A DNA stretch of 64,000 nt from Actinomycetaceae bacterium (GCA_030528145.1 JAUMZK010000013.1:1-64000); one strand, 5' to 3'; counted from the stretch's first letter, positions 1 through 8,174 are shown. The notes: generated by a model not told the origin, from the sequence alone. Translations and numbers: made by a program.

Positions 1-380
1 CCCATGTCAGCCCTTGCGGCGAGAACCGCGAAGGCGCCCGCAACCAGCATTAGTAGGGACAGACCAGCCAACGCCGCAGCGGGCACGCCGGTCTTTGCCA
101 GCGGATGCTTCGTTGATGACACTATTGGAGAGACCGGCTTGGGGATTTCTTGCCCACGTTCACAGTGAATTTGCCGATTTCTTTGCCGTTGCTGTCCTTG
201 ACAACAACCGCTATCTTGCTGCCGGGTTTCGCGTCCTTTCCAAGCATGACGGTAATGTTGCCGTTCTTGTCGAGGACGGCTTTGCCGGGACCGGCTATTT
301 CTACTGTGGTACCTGGCTTGACGGGACGGCCCGTGTTCGGCACGACCACTGGCTTGTCCGGCGTGGTGGTGGCGTCACCC
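1..380 (-). pseudogene. Frameshifted C-terminal part of a sortase-anchored surface protein
   Basis: The minus strand encodes a repeat-like, Lys/Gly/Val-rich segment typical of Gram-positive wall proteins (about 84 codons from 376 down to a stop at 122-124). In another frame directly downstream lies a full cell-wall sorting signal: IPKPVSP, then LAKTG (codons at 87-101), a hydrophobic stretch and Arg. The two parts fit one protein if a single base was lost near 155-165, where GGC AAA GAA ATC seems to have become GGCAAGAAATC. LAKTG is an LAxTG-type sortase substrate motif, common in actinobacteria. The upstream part is cut off by phage-like DNA near 380, and the C-terminus runs off the window. 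Hence a truncated, frameshifted remnant; the anchor itself is intact. Confidence 0.6.
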
Positions 381-389
381 CTCCCTGCC

Positions 390-497
390 CAAATGCGCGG
401 CGCGCTTGATGCAATCGCTAACCGCAACAACCTCAGACCACCATTGACAACCACCCCTCCACCCACCACCAACCACGTAGAGGAGACCAAACAATGA
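390..497 (+). pseudogene. C-terminal fragment of a phage gene preceding the endolysin
   Basis: An open + frame ends RGALDAIANRNNL..., followed by a Thr/Pro-rich tail and a TGA at 495-497. That TGA overlaps the endolysin start in an ATGA arrangement, as in translationally coupled phage genes. No upstream part of the gene survives, because the neighbouring DNA belongs to the oppositely oriented surface-protein remnant. The family cannot be recognised from about 35 residues. It is reported because the coupling supports a phage origin for this patch. Confidence 0.35.
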
Positions 498-1179
498 AGA
501 ACTGGAATTGGCTTGAAGCCGATGAAAACCGGATCCTGACCAAGCACTACACGCCAGGTAGGAGCAGTAAGCGCATCGATAAGGTAGTAACCCACCACAA
601 TGCAGGAAACCTAACAATCCCCGACATTTACAACGTGTGGCAAACGCGCCCCGCCTCCGCCCACTACCAGGTCGACTCCAACGGTCGGATTGGACAACTC
701 GTGTGGGATAAAGATACCGCCTGGCACGCAGGCAACTGGGATGCTAACACCACCAGTATCGGTATCGAACACGCCGACGCATCCTCAAACCCGTGGCACA
801 TTTCCGACGCCTGTTTGGACAACGGCGCGCACCTTGTTGCGGCGATCTGCCACTTCTACCAACTCGACCGCCCGATGGGGGGAAAGAACGTGTTCGCACA
901 CAGCCACTTCTCGACCACTGAATGCCCAGCTTCCCTCGCAAGTCACCAACGCGTGAAGTATATGGAACGCACCCAATACTGATACGCCCAGATAACTGGC
1001 ACTAAACCCGCCCCAACTCCCGCGCCCGCGAAGCTAGCCTCTGCAACGTCAAATATCGATGCGCTGGCAGACGCAGTCATCCAAGGCGAATATGGCAACG
1101 GCGAGGAGCGCAAGCGCCGACTTGGAGTCAACTACGCCGCTGGCAGCAGCACGTGAACGAAAAGCTTGGCATCGACTAA
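494..1179 (+). pseudogene. Decayed prophage endolysin: N-acetylmuramoyl-L-alanine amidase plus Cpl-7 (CW_7) repeat
   Basis: The intact part (494-982, 162 aa) is an Amidase_2 domain, which cleaves the amide bond between MurNAc and the stem peptide. Zinc-ligand candidates are H34 (THHN), H136 and C144 (TTECP), with AWHAG and IGIEHA motifs also present. It starts at ATG 494 after a GGAG box. A TGA at 980-982 ends the frame. The same frame then continues through an Ala/Pro linker into a typical CW_7 wall-binding repeat (IDALADAVIQGEYGNGEERK, about 1057-1115). The repeat breaks near 1140, apparently by loss of one base, and resumes as QQHVNEKLGID with TAA at 1177-1179. The gene therefore carries two lesions. 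The amidase domain could still be made alone, without its wall-binding domain. Confidence 0.7.
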
Positions 1180-1204
1180 ACCAGCGACATGTCGCTTACC
1201 AATC

Positions 1205-1247
1205 GGTCCTGTCATCAACCTTATTCGAGGTGGTGACAGGACCTTTT
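1205..1247 (+). terminator. Rho-independent terminator of the endolysin remnant
   Basis: A 10-bp perfect stem (GGTCCTGTCA at 1205-1214, TGACAGGACC at 1234-1243) is followed by TTTT. It lies 25 bases downstream of the endolysin TAA and has the same orientation, so it is probably the old phage terminator. Confidence 0.75.
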
Positions 1248-1313
1248 GCTGTGTTTACAAGCTAGAAGCAGCCACTTTTCGTGCTGCCAACATGATGCCG
1301 TCCTTGCGCCACA

Positions 1314-1460
1314 TGAACTGCCCCGAGTTTTGTTCCTAGGTGCTTGCCCTACTATTCATTCTCTCTGAGGTGTGCGCCTCAGTCCAATACGCGGTTTCAA
1401 CTTCTGCGGGAGTCTTGTATAGCCTAACGCGGCAATTCCACTGCGAATTTCGGCAACCCG
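1314..1460 (-). mobile_element. IS3-family insertion sequence remnant (3' end of transposase and terminal repeat)
   Basis: TGAACTGCCCCGAGTTTTG at 1314 resembles the terminal repeat of IS3-family elements. The minus strand upstream of it reads as the last residues of an IS3-type integrase: IAALGY in one frame, then KTPAEVETAYW in another, with TAG at 1336-1338. These fit the conserved C-terminal LGYxTPxEvE..Y motif, broken by a frameshift. No other part of the element is present, and 1461-1556 shows no recognisable feature apart from one GAGGRCG-type heptamer near 1536. This is a relic, not a mobile element. Confidence 0.5.
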
Positions 1461-1556
1461 ACACGTGCGCGTGATGGTGATAGGGGTTATAAACCACCAA
1501 GAGACGGGGCGGGCGCGATGCTTCCACCACACCGCGCCCTCGCCACCAAAACGTAA

Positions 1557-3392
1557 CTATTTCACTGCAGCTAGCGTTTCATCCACTGCCTTAGCTACTA
1601 GTTGCGCGTCAGAACCGACAACCGCATGCCAGGTTTGGGGGGCTATTTTCACGAGGACGATGCCTGCGTTTTCACCACCACTAACGCCCGCGTCCTCGCG
1701 AACCTGGACACGCAACCGAGTTACCGCCAACGGTTGCAAATCCACAATGTTCCCGGTTCCACCCAGCAGCGACAGCAGCTTTTCCGCCACTTCCCGATGC
1801 CCAGTAGTAACCTCGCGCTTATCTGCTTCCGCAGTGTACAAAGGCATGTCGTCGATAGAACGCACCCCCGTCCCCACGCTACCGACCACAGCGAAAGCAC
1901 CAGCTGGCGCCCCAGTAGCAACGGTAGCCTTAGCGCCAACTGCAGCGGCGTCCTCGTCGCGGTAATCCAGGAAAATTACCAGCAGCATAGCAGTGAAGAA
2001 CGCGGCAGCCACCGCCCCACCGTACAGCGGAATGTTATTGAACGCGGGAATAGTCAGCACAGACGTGAACACGAACGCCTTAGTAGTGACGCCTCCGCCC
2101 AAACCAATAATGACGCCGCCCACCAGACATCCGACCAGCATGCGCGGATAAATTTTCTTGTAACGCAAGTGGATGCCATACAGGGAAGGCTCCGAAATAC
2201 CACCCAACAGACCTGCAGCGAGGGCGCCAATAGCGGTTTGCCGCCGCGCCACCTCTTTGTCACGGATTGCCAGGTAGAGGACGCCTGCGGTAGCACCGAA
2301 ACACGCAAAGTTCCACGTTCCCATTGGACCCTGAATGTAGTCGTACCCTAACTGTTGAATGTTCAGCAACATTACCGCGTTCAGCGGCCAGTGCAACCCG
2401 AGTGGCACCATGAACGGGTAGGCCAACGGAATAAGGATGGCAAAAATAAGCGGCGACACGTTGTTTATGGCGGCCAGCCCGTTAGCCACCCACGCACCAA
2501 TGTACACGCCCAAAGGACCAATAATGAACGCGGTCAGTGGCAGCATCACCAGCAACGCAAAAAACGGCACGAAGATCAGTTGCAAGTTCTCGGGAATTAT
2601 CCGCTTCAGTCCCTTCCACAGTGGCCCCAGCACGGCGGCCATCAGCAGTGGTGGGAACACTTGCGAGGAGTAATTGAAGATAGTCAACGGTAACCCGAAA
2701 ATATCAATCACGGTCACTTCAGACCCCGCAATGTGCAGTTTGTAGGCCGCGTCGGATGCCCCCATCGCGGTAAAACCAGGCAACATCACGACCGCCATAA
2801 TAGCGAAACCAACCCACGGGTCAGCGTTCAACTTTTTGGACGCATTGTAAGCAACCATTAGCGGCAAGAACACGAACACAGACTGCCACATCAGGTTGAC
2901 AGCGCTCCAGGATGGCCCCAAATCAGTACGGGGGTCCGCCCAGTTGCCAATAATTCCCAAGGTGGACATTATCGACATGAAAGTAATAATGAGCGACGCG
3001 CCCAGCAGAGGCTGGATCACCGGGCGGAAAGAATCGGAAAGGAATTCAAAGAAATTGTCTACGAACACGAATTTCCCGCGCACGCCCCCACTGCGGGCGG
3101 CGGCTTTCACTTCCGCGTCACTGAGTTGCCGCCCTGCGCGTGCCGATTCCGCCATTTGGGGCAACGCATTAATTTCGTTAAACGCCGTCTGTACGGCTCC
3201 ACCCATTATCACCTGGTAGCGCTGCCCACTTTGGGGCACCGTGCCCATCACGCCTTTTATATTTTCGAGGGCGGCCCCGTCCACTTTAGAGGAGTCCACC
3301 AATTGGAAGCGCAGCCGAGTGGCACAGTGCGTCAGGCTTTGCACGTTTTCGGGACCACCAACAGCGGTGAGGATTTGTTCAGCTCGATTCAT
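1557..3392 (-). CDS. PTS sugar permease, EIIB-EIIC of the beta-glucoside type with an extra Cys-less EIIB-like domain
   Basis: 611 aa. It imports and phosphorylates a sugar using phosphate relayed from the upstream EIIA-HPr-EI protein. Residues 1-85 are an EIIB domain with the phosphocysteine C23 in THCATRLRF. Residues about 105-470 are a polytopic EIIC with the beta-glucoside-family signature GISEPSLYGIHLRYKK. The last about 85 residues repeat the EIIB pattern (AEKLLSLLGG..N, then AVTRLRVQV), but Cys and the preceding His are replaced, so this copy cannot carry phosphate. No EIIA domain is attached. ATG follows a GGGGAAA box and lies 9 bases after the upstream stop, so the two genes form an operon. 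Beta-glucoside, sucrose or trehalose are plausible substrates; the sequence does not decide. Confidence 0.88.
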   Translation of the reverse strand: MNRAEQILTAVGGPENVQSLTHCATRLRFQLVDSSKVDGAALENIKGVMGTVPQSGQRYQVIMGGAVQTAFNEINALPQMAESARAGRQLSDAEVKAAARSGGVRGKFVFVDNFFEFLSDSFRPVIQPLLGASLIITFMSIMSTLGIIGNWADPRTDLGPSWSAVNLMWQSVFVFLPLMVAYNASKKLNADPWVGFAIMAVVMLPGFTAMGASDAAYKLHIAGSEVTVIDIFGLPLTIFNYSSQVFPPLLMAAVLGPLWKGLKRIIPENLQLIFVPFFALLVMLPLTAFIIGPLGVYIGAWVANGLAAINNVSPLIFAILIPLAYPFMVPLGLHWPLNAVMLLNIQQLGYDYIQGPMGTWNFACFGATAGVLYLAIRDKEVARRQTAIGALAAGLLGGISEPSLYGIHLRYKKIYPRMLVGCLVGGVIIGLGGGVTTKAFVFTSVLTIPAFNNIPLYGGAVAAAFFTAMLLVIFLDYRDEDAAAVGAKATVATGAPAGAFAVVGSVGTGVRSIDDMPLYTAEADKREVTTGHREVAEKLLSLLGGTGNIVDLQPLAVTRLRVQVREDAGVSGGENAGIVLVKIAPQTWHAVVGSDAQLVAKAVDETLAAVK

Positions 3393-3401
3393 CGTTTTCC
3401 C

Positions 3402-5942
3402 CTAAATTTCTTCCGCGAGCGCGCGAACTTCAGCGCCACTGCGGGCAGTTAGTGCTTTTTCGGCCAGTTCCTGGCAGGCATCCATGTTGGTGCGGCGAAT
3501 CGCGGCTTTCACGAGGGCGATTGCGGGCGTGGAACAGGACAGTTCGTCGGCTCCTAAGCCCACTAGTAGTGGCGCTGCCAACGGGTCGGAGGCGATGCCG
3601 CCGCATACTCCCAGCCACTTCCCGTGACTGTGGAGCGCGTCTGCGGCGTTCTTGATGAGCGTGAGCACGGACGGGTGGTATGGGTCCACGTAGGGTGCCA
3701 GACCGGTGTGCCCCCGGTCCATTGCCAGTGTGTAGCTGGTCAGGTCGTTCGTGCCCACGCTAAAGAAGTCCAAACCATCCTCGGCCGCGAACTGTCGGGC
3801 TAATACTGCTACGGCGGGCACCTCTACCATGATGCCCAGCGATACGTTAGCGGGACGATTACCCCCGGCGACGCCCTCGAAAATGGTTTTTGCCGCCCGC
3901 CAGTCCGCAATGGTGGAAACCATGGGGAACATGACGTGGAAGTGGGTGCCGGGCACGTCAGTGGCTGCGCTCAAGATGGCGCGAATTTGGGTGCGCAGCA
4001 GGTCGGGCATGTGCAAGCCGACGCGAATGCCCCGCATACCCAGGAAGGGGTTTTCTTCCGGCGGCATGTTCAGATACGGCAGGGGCTTGTCCCCGCCCAC
4101 GTCCAAGGTGCGGATTACCAACGGTTTGCCTTCGAGGGCGGTGGCACACTGGGCGTAAACGCGGCGTTGGTCTTCCTCGCTGGGCAAGGAGGCGCTGTTC
4201 ATGAACACGAATTCGGTGCGCAGCAACCCCACGCCTTCACCGCCGGCAGTAACGACAGCTTTGGCGTCTTCTTCACCCGCAATATTGGCGACAACGGTGA
4301 CTTGGTGCCCGTCCGTAGTGACGGCAGGGCGGCCCTTGTGTGCTTCGGCTTCTTCACGCCTGGCTGCAAGTTCCGCTTGACGGGCACGAATGCTGGCGAT
4401 TTCGTCCTCGCTGGCGCCTACGCGGATGGTTCCGTCTTCGGCGTCCAGAATTACGGTGGTACCATCGGCTATTTCGAGGACAGCGGCGTGCGCCCCCACT
4501 ATGGCGGGCAGTGCCATCGCCTTGGCGAGGATCGCAACGTGAGAGGAAACGCCCCCTCCGGTGGTGACGATGCCGACCACTTTGGTGCGGTCCAGGGTGG
4601 CTGTTTCAGAGGGCGTGAGGTCAGTTGCTACCAGGATGGTATTGGCGAACATTTCGCGACCCGATTCGCCCTTTCCTAGCAGTTTTCCGAGGACGCGCCT
4701 GCCTACATCGCGTACATCCGTGCCGCGTTGGGTCAGCAGTTTGTTGTCTGAATCTTCCAGACCAGTAGCCATTTGTTCGATTGCCTGGTTCCACGCCCAG
4801 GCGGCGCTTTGCCCGGCATTGATGCCGTTTTCAACCGCTTCATACAGACCGGGATCTTCCAGAATTTCCCGGTGGGCTACGAAAATGTCGGCGTTCTTGG
4901 CGCCCTCGGTGCGCATTTGGGATTCCAATTGTACTAGTTGCCCATCAGCGTCTGCCATCGCGTCCTTTAGCGCCGCAAACTCTGTGGCAATGCCCGCTCC
5001 GGTGCGGGGAATATCCGTATTTTCCGCGCGCAATTGCACGACCTGACCAATGACGATGCCGCTGGAAGCCACAATGCCGGGGATGATATGCGGGTCGTCG
5101 AGGGCACGTGCGCTTTCGTCCTCGAAATTCAGCATTTCGCCGCCGCCGTGGACTATGCCGCCTACTTCTTCACCAAGACCGTCCGCCAGGACCTGCCCCA
5201 GTTTGGCTATTGCTGCTGCGGCATCTGGTCCGGTGGCACGCAAGCGCACGCTTTGCCCTAACTTCACGCCCATATTCATGATTTGAATAATGGACTTGGC
5301 GTTAGCTTCGTCCTCGTCACGCAGCAGCGAAATAGTGGCATTGAAGCCCTTCGCTAAGCCAACCAAGGTGGCGGTGGGGCGGGCGTGCAGCCCCTGCGGG
5401 TTCACGATTTCGATCGGATCGGATGTAACTGCGGGACCATCATGGGTTTCCCCGGCTTCGACGCCATCAACCAGTTTGAAAGTGAGCGCCACGTCCGCCC
5501 CCGCACGCACCATTCCGGTAGCGGGCACGAAGTCCGTGGCGCGTTCCCCGTTGGCAATTACCATTTGGGTCAGCAGACTCTTGGTGCGCAACGCCACTTT
5601 GTCCAGGTCGAAGCGAATTAGCTCCTGCCCCTGGCGCACATCGTCGCCCTGGCTCACCAGGGGCTCAAAGCCTGCGCCTCCCAGGTTCACCGTTTCCAGA
5701 CCGATATGCATGAGCACTTCCAAACCATCACTGCTGCGCAACGTAATTGCGTGCCCACCGCCCTGCAAATCAATAACGGTGCCGTCGCAAGGGGCAACCA
5801 GCGTGTTCGAGGTCGGATCAATACTGACGCCGTCTCCCACCATTTTTTGTGAAAAAACGGGGTCGGGGACGTTTTCAAGTGGGAACATTATTCCGTCGAT
5901 AGGTGCCTTTAGTTGCACCGTGTCGGCTGCATCGTCGTACAA
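3402..5942 (-). CDS. Multiphosphoryl transfer protein: EIIA(Glc)-HPr-Enzyme I fusion
   Basis: About 846 aa of soluble PTS phosphorelay in one chain. Numbered from the GTG at 5957, residues 1-150 are EIIA of the glucose family with phospho-His H84 (LMHIGLETV). Residues about 180-265 are HPr with H191 in GLHARP and a Ser46-like serine in AKSIIQIMNMG. The rest is Enzyme I with H473 in GGGVSSHVAILAKA and the C-terminal VCGGIASDP cysteine. PEP phosphate can thus pass EI to HPr to EIIA and on to the EIIB-EIIC encoded next. Such fusions are known, mostly with fructose-type EIIA. An AAAGGA box 6 bases before a TTG at 5942 favours that start over the in-frame GTG at 5957. Confidence 0.9.
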   Translation of the reverse strand: MYDDAADTVQLKAPIDGIMFPLENVPDPVFSQKMVGDGVSIDPTSNTLVAPCDGTVIDLQGGGHAITLRSSDGLEVLMHIGLETVNLGGAGFEPLVSQGDDVRQGQELIRFDLDKVALRTKSLLTQMVIANGERATDFVPATGMVRAGADVALTFKLVDGVEAGETHDGPAVTSDPIEIVNPQGLHARPTATLVGLAKGFNATISLLRDEDEANAKSIIQIMNMGVKLGQSVRLRATGPDAAAAIAKLGQVLADGLGEEVGGIVHGGGEMLNFEDESARALDDPHIIPGIVASSGIVIGQVVQLRAENTDIPRTGAGIATEFAALKDAMADADGQLVQLESQMRTEGAKNADIFVAHREILEDPGLYEAVENGINAGQSAAWAWNQAIEQMATGLEDSDNKLLTQRGTDVRDVGRRVLGKLLGKGESGREMFANTILVATDLTPSETATLDRTKVVGIVTTGGGVSSHVAILAKAMALPAIVGAHAAVLEIADGTTVILDAEDGTIRVGASEDEIASIRARQAELAARREEAEAHKGRPAVTTDGHQVTVVANIAGEEDAKAVVTAGGEGVGLLRTEFVFMNSASLPSEEDQRRVYAQCATALEGKPLVIRTLDVGGDKPLPYLNMPPEENPFLGMRGIRVGLHMPDLLRTQIRAILSAATDVPGTHFHVMFPMVSTIADWRAAKTIFEGVAGGNRPANVSLGIMVEVPAVAVLARQFAAEDGLDFFSVGTNDLTSYTLAMDRGHTGLAPYVDPYHPSVLTLIKNAADALHSHGKWLGVCGGIASDPLAAPLLVGLGADELSCSTPAIALVKAAIRRTNMDACQELAEKALTARSGAEVRALAEEI

Positions 5943-5965
5943 AGCGTTTCCTTTCACCGGAAAAT

Positions 5966-5995
5966 TATTTACGCCATTGGATATAAGAACTTTAA
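5966..5995 (-). promoter_or_regulatory. Candidate sigma-70-type promoter of the PTS operon
   Basis: On the minus strand TTAAAG (5995-5990) and TAAATA (5971-5966) are spaced by 18 bases and lie 24 bases upstream of the TTG start. The spacing and AT-rich context fit a housekeeping promoter. No operator for a sugar regulator could be recognised. Confidence 0.45.
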
Positions 5996-6046
5996 CGCAG
6001 CCTGACCTATCCCGTAAATGCTATTTTGAGCGTTCCCGCACCCCGA

Positions 6047-7261
6047 CTACAAGTACACCGGTTCGGGATGCAACGCAATACCAAACCTTTCGTGGACGCG
6101 GTTTGCCACATATTTCGCCAAAATACGAACCTCTTCGGCAGTCGCACCACCCCGATTGGTCAGTGCCAATACGTGTTTTGAAGACACGGCTGCGCCACTA
6201 TTTTCGAGGGCGAAACCACGGGTGATTTCTGCCGCAGATATCAGGTATGCCGCAGACGTTTTTACCAGATTCGGCGCCAGCGGTGACTGCCCGGTCACGG
6301 GATTAGCCAAAGCGCGCTTTTCGACGGGGAAGCGGGGGGCGCCCTCGGGAAGTGAATCTGCCCCGGAAAGTGGCAAAATCGGGTTGGTAAAGAACGACCC
6401 TGCCGAACGCGAATCCGGGTCCGCCCCGTCCACCACCATGCCTTTAGATCGGCGTAGCTGTAATACCGCTTCACGAAGCTTAATCGAGGACACGCGCTCC
6501 CCCACCTGTACACCCAACGCGTCCGCCAACTGGGTGTACCGCACGGGTTCGCTACGCGTAGCGTGCGCCATTTGGAACACTACTTCGAGGACGATGTACC
6601 GGCCTGTCGGCCCCCACGTACGCCCTCCCCCAGCAACCGGATCGGTCATGGAGTCTTTCAAAATAGAACTGCGGTACCCCAGTTTTAGCTCAGAGCGCAC
6701 CAACGTGCGCCGCCGGTTTTCCGCGCGATCCCACACAATAACTTGGGAAATAAATTCGGCAACTTCGGCCCCGTACGCCCCAATATTTTGCACCGGTGCT
6801 GCCCCCACGCAACCGGGAATACCCGACAGCGCCTCCGGACCAGCCCACCCCCGACTGATAGCCTCGCACACGAAATCGTCCCAGGGATGCCCCCCTGGCA
6901 CCACCACCGTTGCGCCCCCACACGCGGTGTCTTCGATCAAGGTTATTCCCCGGCGCATGTCGAGGACGACCACCCCAGCAAATTCCCCGTCTTGCGGTAC
7001 CAGGTTGGAACCGCCCCCGAGCATTAACACCGCAGTGTCGGCGGCATCTGCGCTGCGCACTGCCGCGATTATTTCTGTTTCACTGGTGGCCTTTACTAGT
7101 TGCGCAACCTTGCCGCCCACCCCCAGCGTGGTCAAACCTGCAAAAGTCAGTTCTATTTCCCCGCTGCGCGCCAACTTGTCGGTGCGCCCCGGAGCCGTCC
7201 ACGGAACCGGAGTAGGGCGCACAGCCGACACTTCGCTCTCGGACAAACCACAATAATTCAT
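6047..7261 (-). CDS. murB: UDP-N-acetylenolpyruvoylglucosamine reductase
   Basis: 404 aa. FAD enzyme that reduces UDP-GlcNAc-enolpyruvate to UDP-MurNAc with NADPH in cytoplasmic peptidoglycan synthesis. Seen: the N-terminal TTLGVGGKVAQLV motif, GGGSNL in the FAD-binding domain, GIPGCVGAAPVQNIGAYG, YRSSILK, and a C-terminal SAGSFFTNP with the catalytic-loop serine. The frame stays open to 7615, but that extension runs over rpmG and a tRNA. ATG 7261 (MNYCGLSE) is the sensible start and gives a type I MurB-like length. It stands alone, separated from rpmG by a terminator and followed by the divergently regulated PTS operon in the same direction. Confidence 0.93.
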   Translation of the reverse strand: MNYCGLSESEVSAVRPTPVPWTAPGRTDKLARSGEIELTFAGLTTLGVGGKVAQLVKATSETEIIAAVRSADAADTAVLMLGGGSNLVPQDGEFAGVVVLDMRRGITLIEDTACGGATVVVPGGHPWDDFVCEAISRGWAGPEALSGIPGCVGAAPVQNIGAYGAEVAEFISQVIVWDRAENRRRTLVRSELKLGYRSSILKDSMTDPVAGGGRTWGPTGRYIVLEVVFQMAHATRSEPVRYTQLADALGVQVGERVSSIKLREAVLQLRRSKGMVVDGADPDSRSAGSFFTNPILPLSGADSLPEGAPRFPVEKRALANPVTGQSPLAPNLVKTSAAYLISAAEITRGFALENSGAAVSSKHVLALTNRGGATAEEVRILAKYVANRVHERFGIALHPEPVYL

Positions 7262-7313
7262 AGTTATCACCCTACCGTCCCCGCCACCCATGCCGCGCAG
7301 GCGCCTGAAGTTA

Positions 7314-7343
7314 AACAAAAAACGCCCTACCACCAGTAGGGCG
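7314..7343 (-). terminator. Rho-independent terminator downstream of rpmG
   Basis: Stem CGCCCTAC (7323-7330) and GTAGGGCG (7336-7343) with a 5-base loop, followed on the minus strand by a T-rich run (7322-7314). It separates rpmG from murB. Confidence 0.85.
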
Positions 7344-7364
7344 CCAGCGCAGAAAGCGCAGAAC

Positions 7365-7535
7365 CTAGCGGGTCTCGCGGTGCGTAGTCGACTTGCGACA
7401 ACGCGGGCAGAACTTCGCCAGTTCCAAACGATCCGGCGTGTTGCGACGGTTCTTCTTGGTGATGTAGTTGCGTTCCTTGCATTCCGTGCAGGCCATAGTG
7501 ATCTTAGGACGCACGTCTGAAGACTTGCTAGCCAT
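7365..7535 (-). CDS. rpmG: 50S ribosomal protein bL33
   Basis: 56 aa, starting [19 protein letters not shown]. This small basic protein of the large ribosomal subunit is of the zinc-binding (C+) type, with two CxxC pairs (CTEC and CPRC). It lies directly downstream of tRNA-Met and tRNA-Thr, the usual actinobacterial arrangement. ATG 7535 follows a GGAAAGAAGGAAAC-like purine-rich stretch. It is followed by a clear terminator, so it is probably the last gene of the tRNA-Tyr/Thr/Met transcript or has its own promoter in the short spacer. Confidence 0.96.
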   Translation of the reverse strand: MASKSSDVRPKITMACTECKERNYITKKNRRNTPDRLELAKFCPRCRKSTTHRETR

Positions 7536-7582
7536 GTTTCCTTCTTTCCTTGCCCGCCGGAGCGGATGAACATTTTGTCCAG

Positions 7583-7656
7583 TAGCGAAGGAGGGACTCG
7601 AACCCTCGACCTCACGATTATGAGTCGTGCGCTCTAACCAGCTGAGCTACCCCGCC
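7583..7656 (-). tRNA. tRNA-Met (CAT)
   Basis: 74-nt cloverleaf with D-stem AGCTCAGCTGGTTAGAGC, anticodon loop CTCATAA (CAT) and T-arm GAGGGTTCGAGTCCCTC. The acceptor stem GGCGGGG/CTTCGCT includes G-U pairs; CCA is not encoded. It lacks the initiator features, so it is elongator Met; a lysidine-modified Ile tRNA cannot be excluded from sequence. Confidence 0.92.
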
Positions 7657-7678
7657 ACAGATCCCTAAAAAGGGTCTG

Positions 7679-7751
7679 AGCCCCGAACGGGAGTTGAACC
7701 CGTGACCTTACCCTTACCAAGGGTACGCTCTACCAACTGAGCTATCGGGGC
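7679..7751 (-). tRNA. tRNA-Thr (GGT)
   Basis: 73-nt cloverleaf: acceptor GCCCCGA/TCGGGGC, D-arm AGCTCAGTTGGTAGAGC, anticodon loop with GGT (CTTGGTAA) and T-arm ACGGGTTCAACTCCCGT. It precedes tRNA-Met in the same orientation. Confidence 0.95.
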
Positions 7752-7836
7752 AACAGTGATAAATGTTAGCCGCATCAGCGATTTGAAAACAAGCCCAAAC
7801 CCTGCGAAACCTATCACAGAAAACCTTTCGGTTTCG

Positions 7837-7919
7837 TGGCGGGTGAGGGATTCGAACCCCCGAAGGTGAAAACCATCTGATTTACAGTCAGGTCCATTTG
7901 GCCGCTTTGGTAACCCGCC
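7837..7919 (-). tRNA. tRNA-Tyr (GTA)
   Basis: 83-nt class II tRNA with the long variable arm typical of bacterial tRNA-Tyr. Acceptor GGCGGGT/ACCCGCC, anticodon GTA in CTGACTGTAAATCAG, T-arm GGGGGTTCGAATCCCTC. It is first in the leftward tRNA-Tyr/Thr/Met/rpmG cluster. Confidence 0.95.
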
Positions 7920-8037
7920 ATTCGCACACCCATTCCCTGGGTGCCCTAAAAGAATAGCAACACCGGCGCGAAAAACTCCAATTAATCCGTCGTGACAGTT
8001 ACCACTGTGACTCGCTAGCGCGCCACCGACACAGAAG

Positions 8038-8086
8038 CGGCGCCCTCGAAAACTGCCTTGTAATACGCATTATTACGAGGACGCCG
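8038..8086. repeat. Hairpin built from two inverted CGAGGRCG motifs
   Basis: In the 255-bp spacer between tRNA-Tyr and the ferredoxin reductase gene, CGGCGCCCTCG (8038-8048) faces CGAGGACGCCG (8076-8086), an 11-bp inverted repeat with one mismatch. A small GTAAT/ATTAC repeat sits inside the loop. Each arm contains one copy of the dispersed heptamer. There is no T-run, so it is not a classic terminator, although it could stop the upstream transcript. The rest of the spacer shows only direct copies of ACTAAGGC near 8145-8175. Confidence 0.6.
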
Positions 8087-8174
8087 CCCCAGCAATCCTT
8101 TGCCTTACTGCGTCTACTTAGTCGAGTTAGCCAAATTAGCCCAGCCTTAGTCACCCAGGTTCGCCTGGCGTGCC

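Noticed and set aside
5290-6225. 311-codon plus-strand frame opposite the PTS fusion gene
   Set aside because: Shadow of the EIIA-HPr-EI gene, with Ser/Thr/Pro-rich low-information sequence.
6156-7256. 366-codon open frame on the plus strand opposite murB
   Set aside because: It is the antisense of a well-conserved murB gene, has no ribosome site or family resemblance, and its composition mirrors the murB codons.
7262-7615. N-terminal extension of the murB frame
   Set aside because: It runs over rpmG and tRNA-Met; MurB homologues begin near MNYCGLSE.
7583-7919. tRNA cluster as an attachment site of an integrated element
   Set aside because: I found no duplicated tRNA 3' ends or integrase in the flanking DNA.
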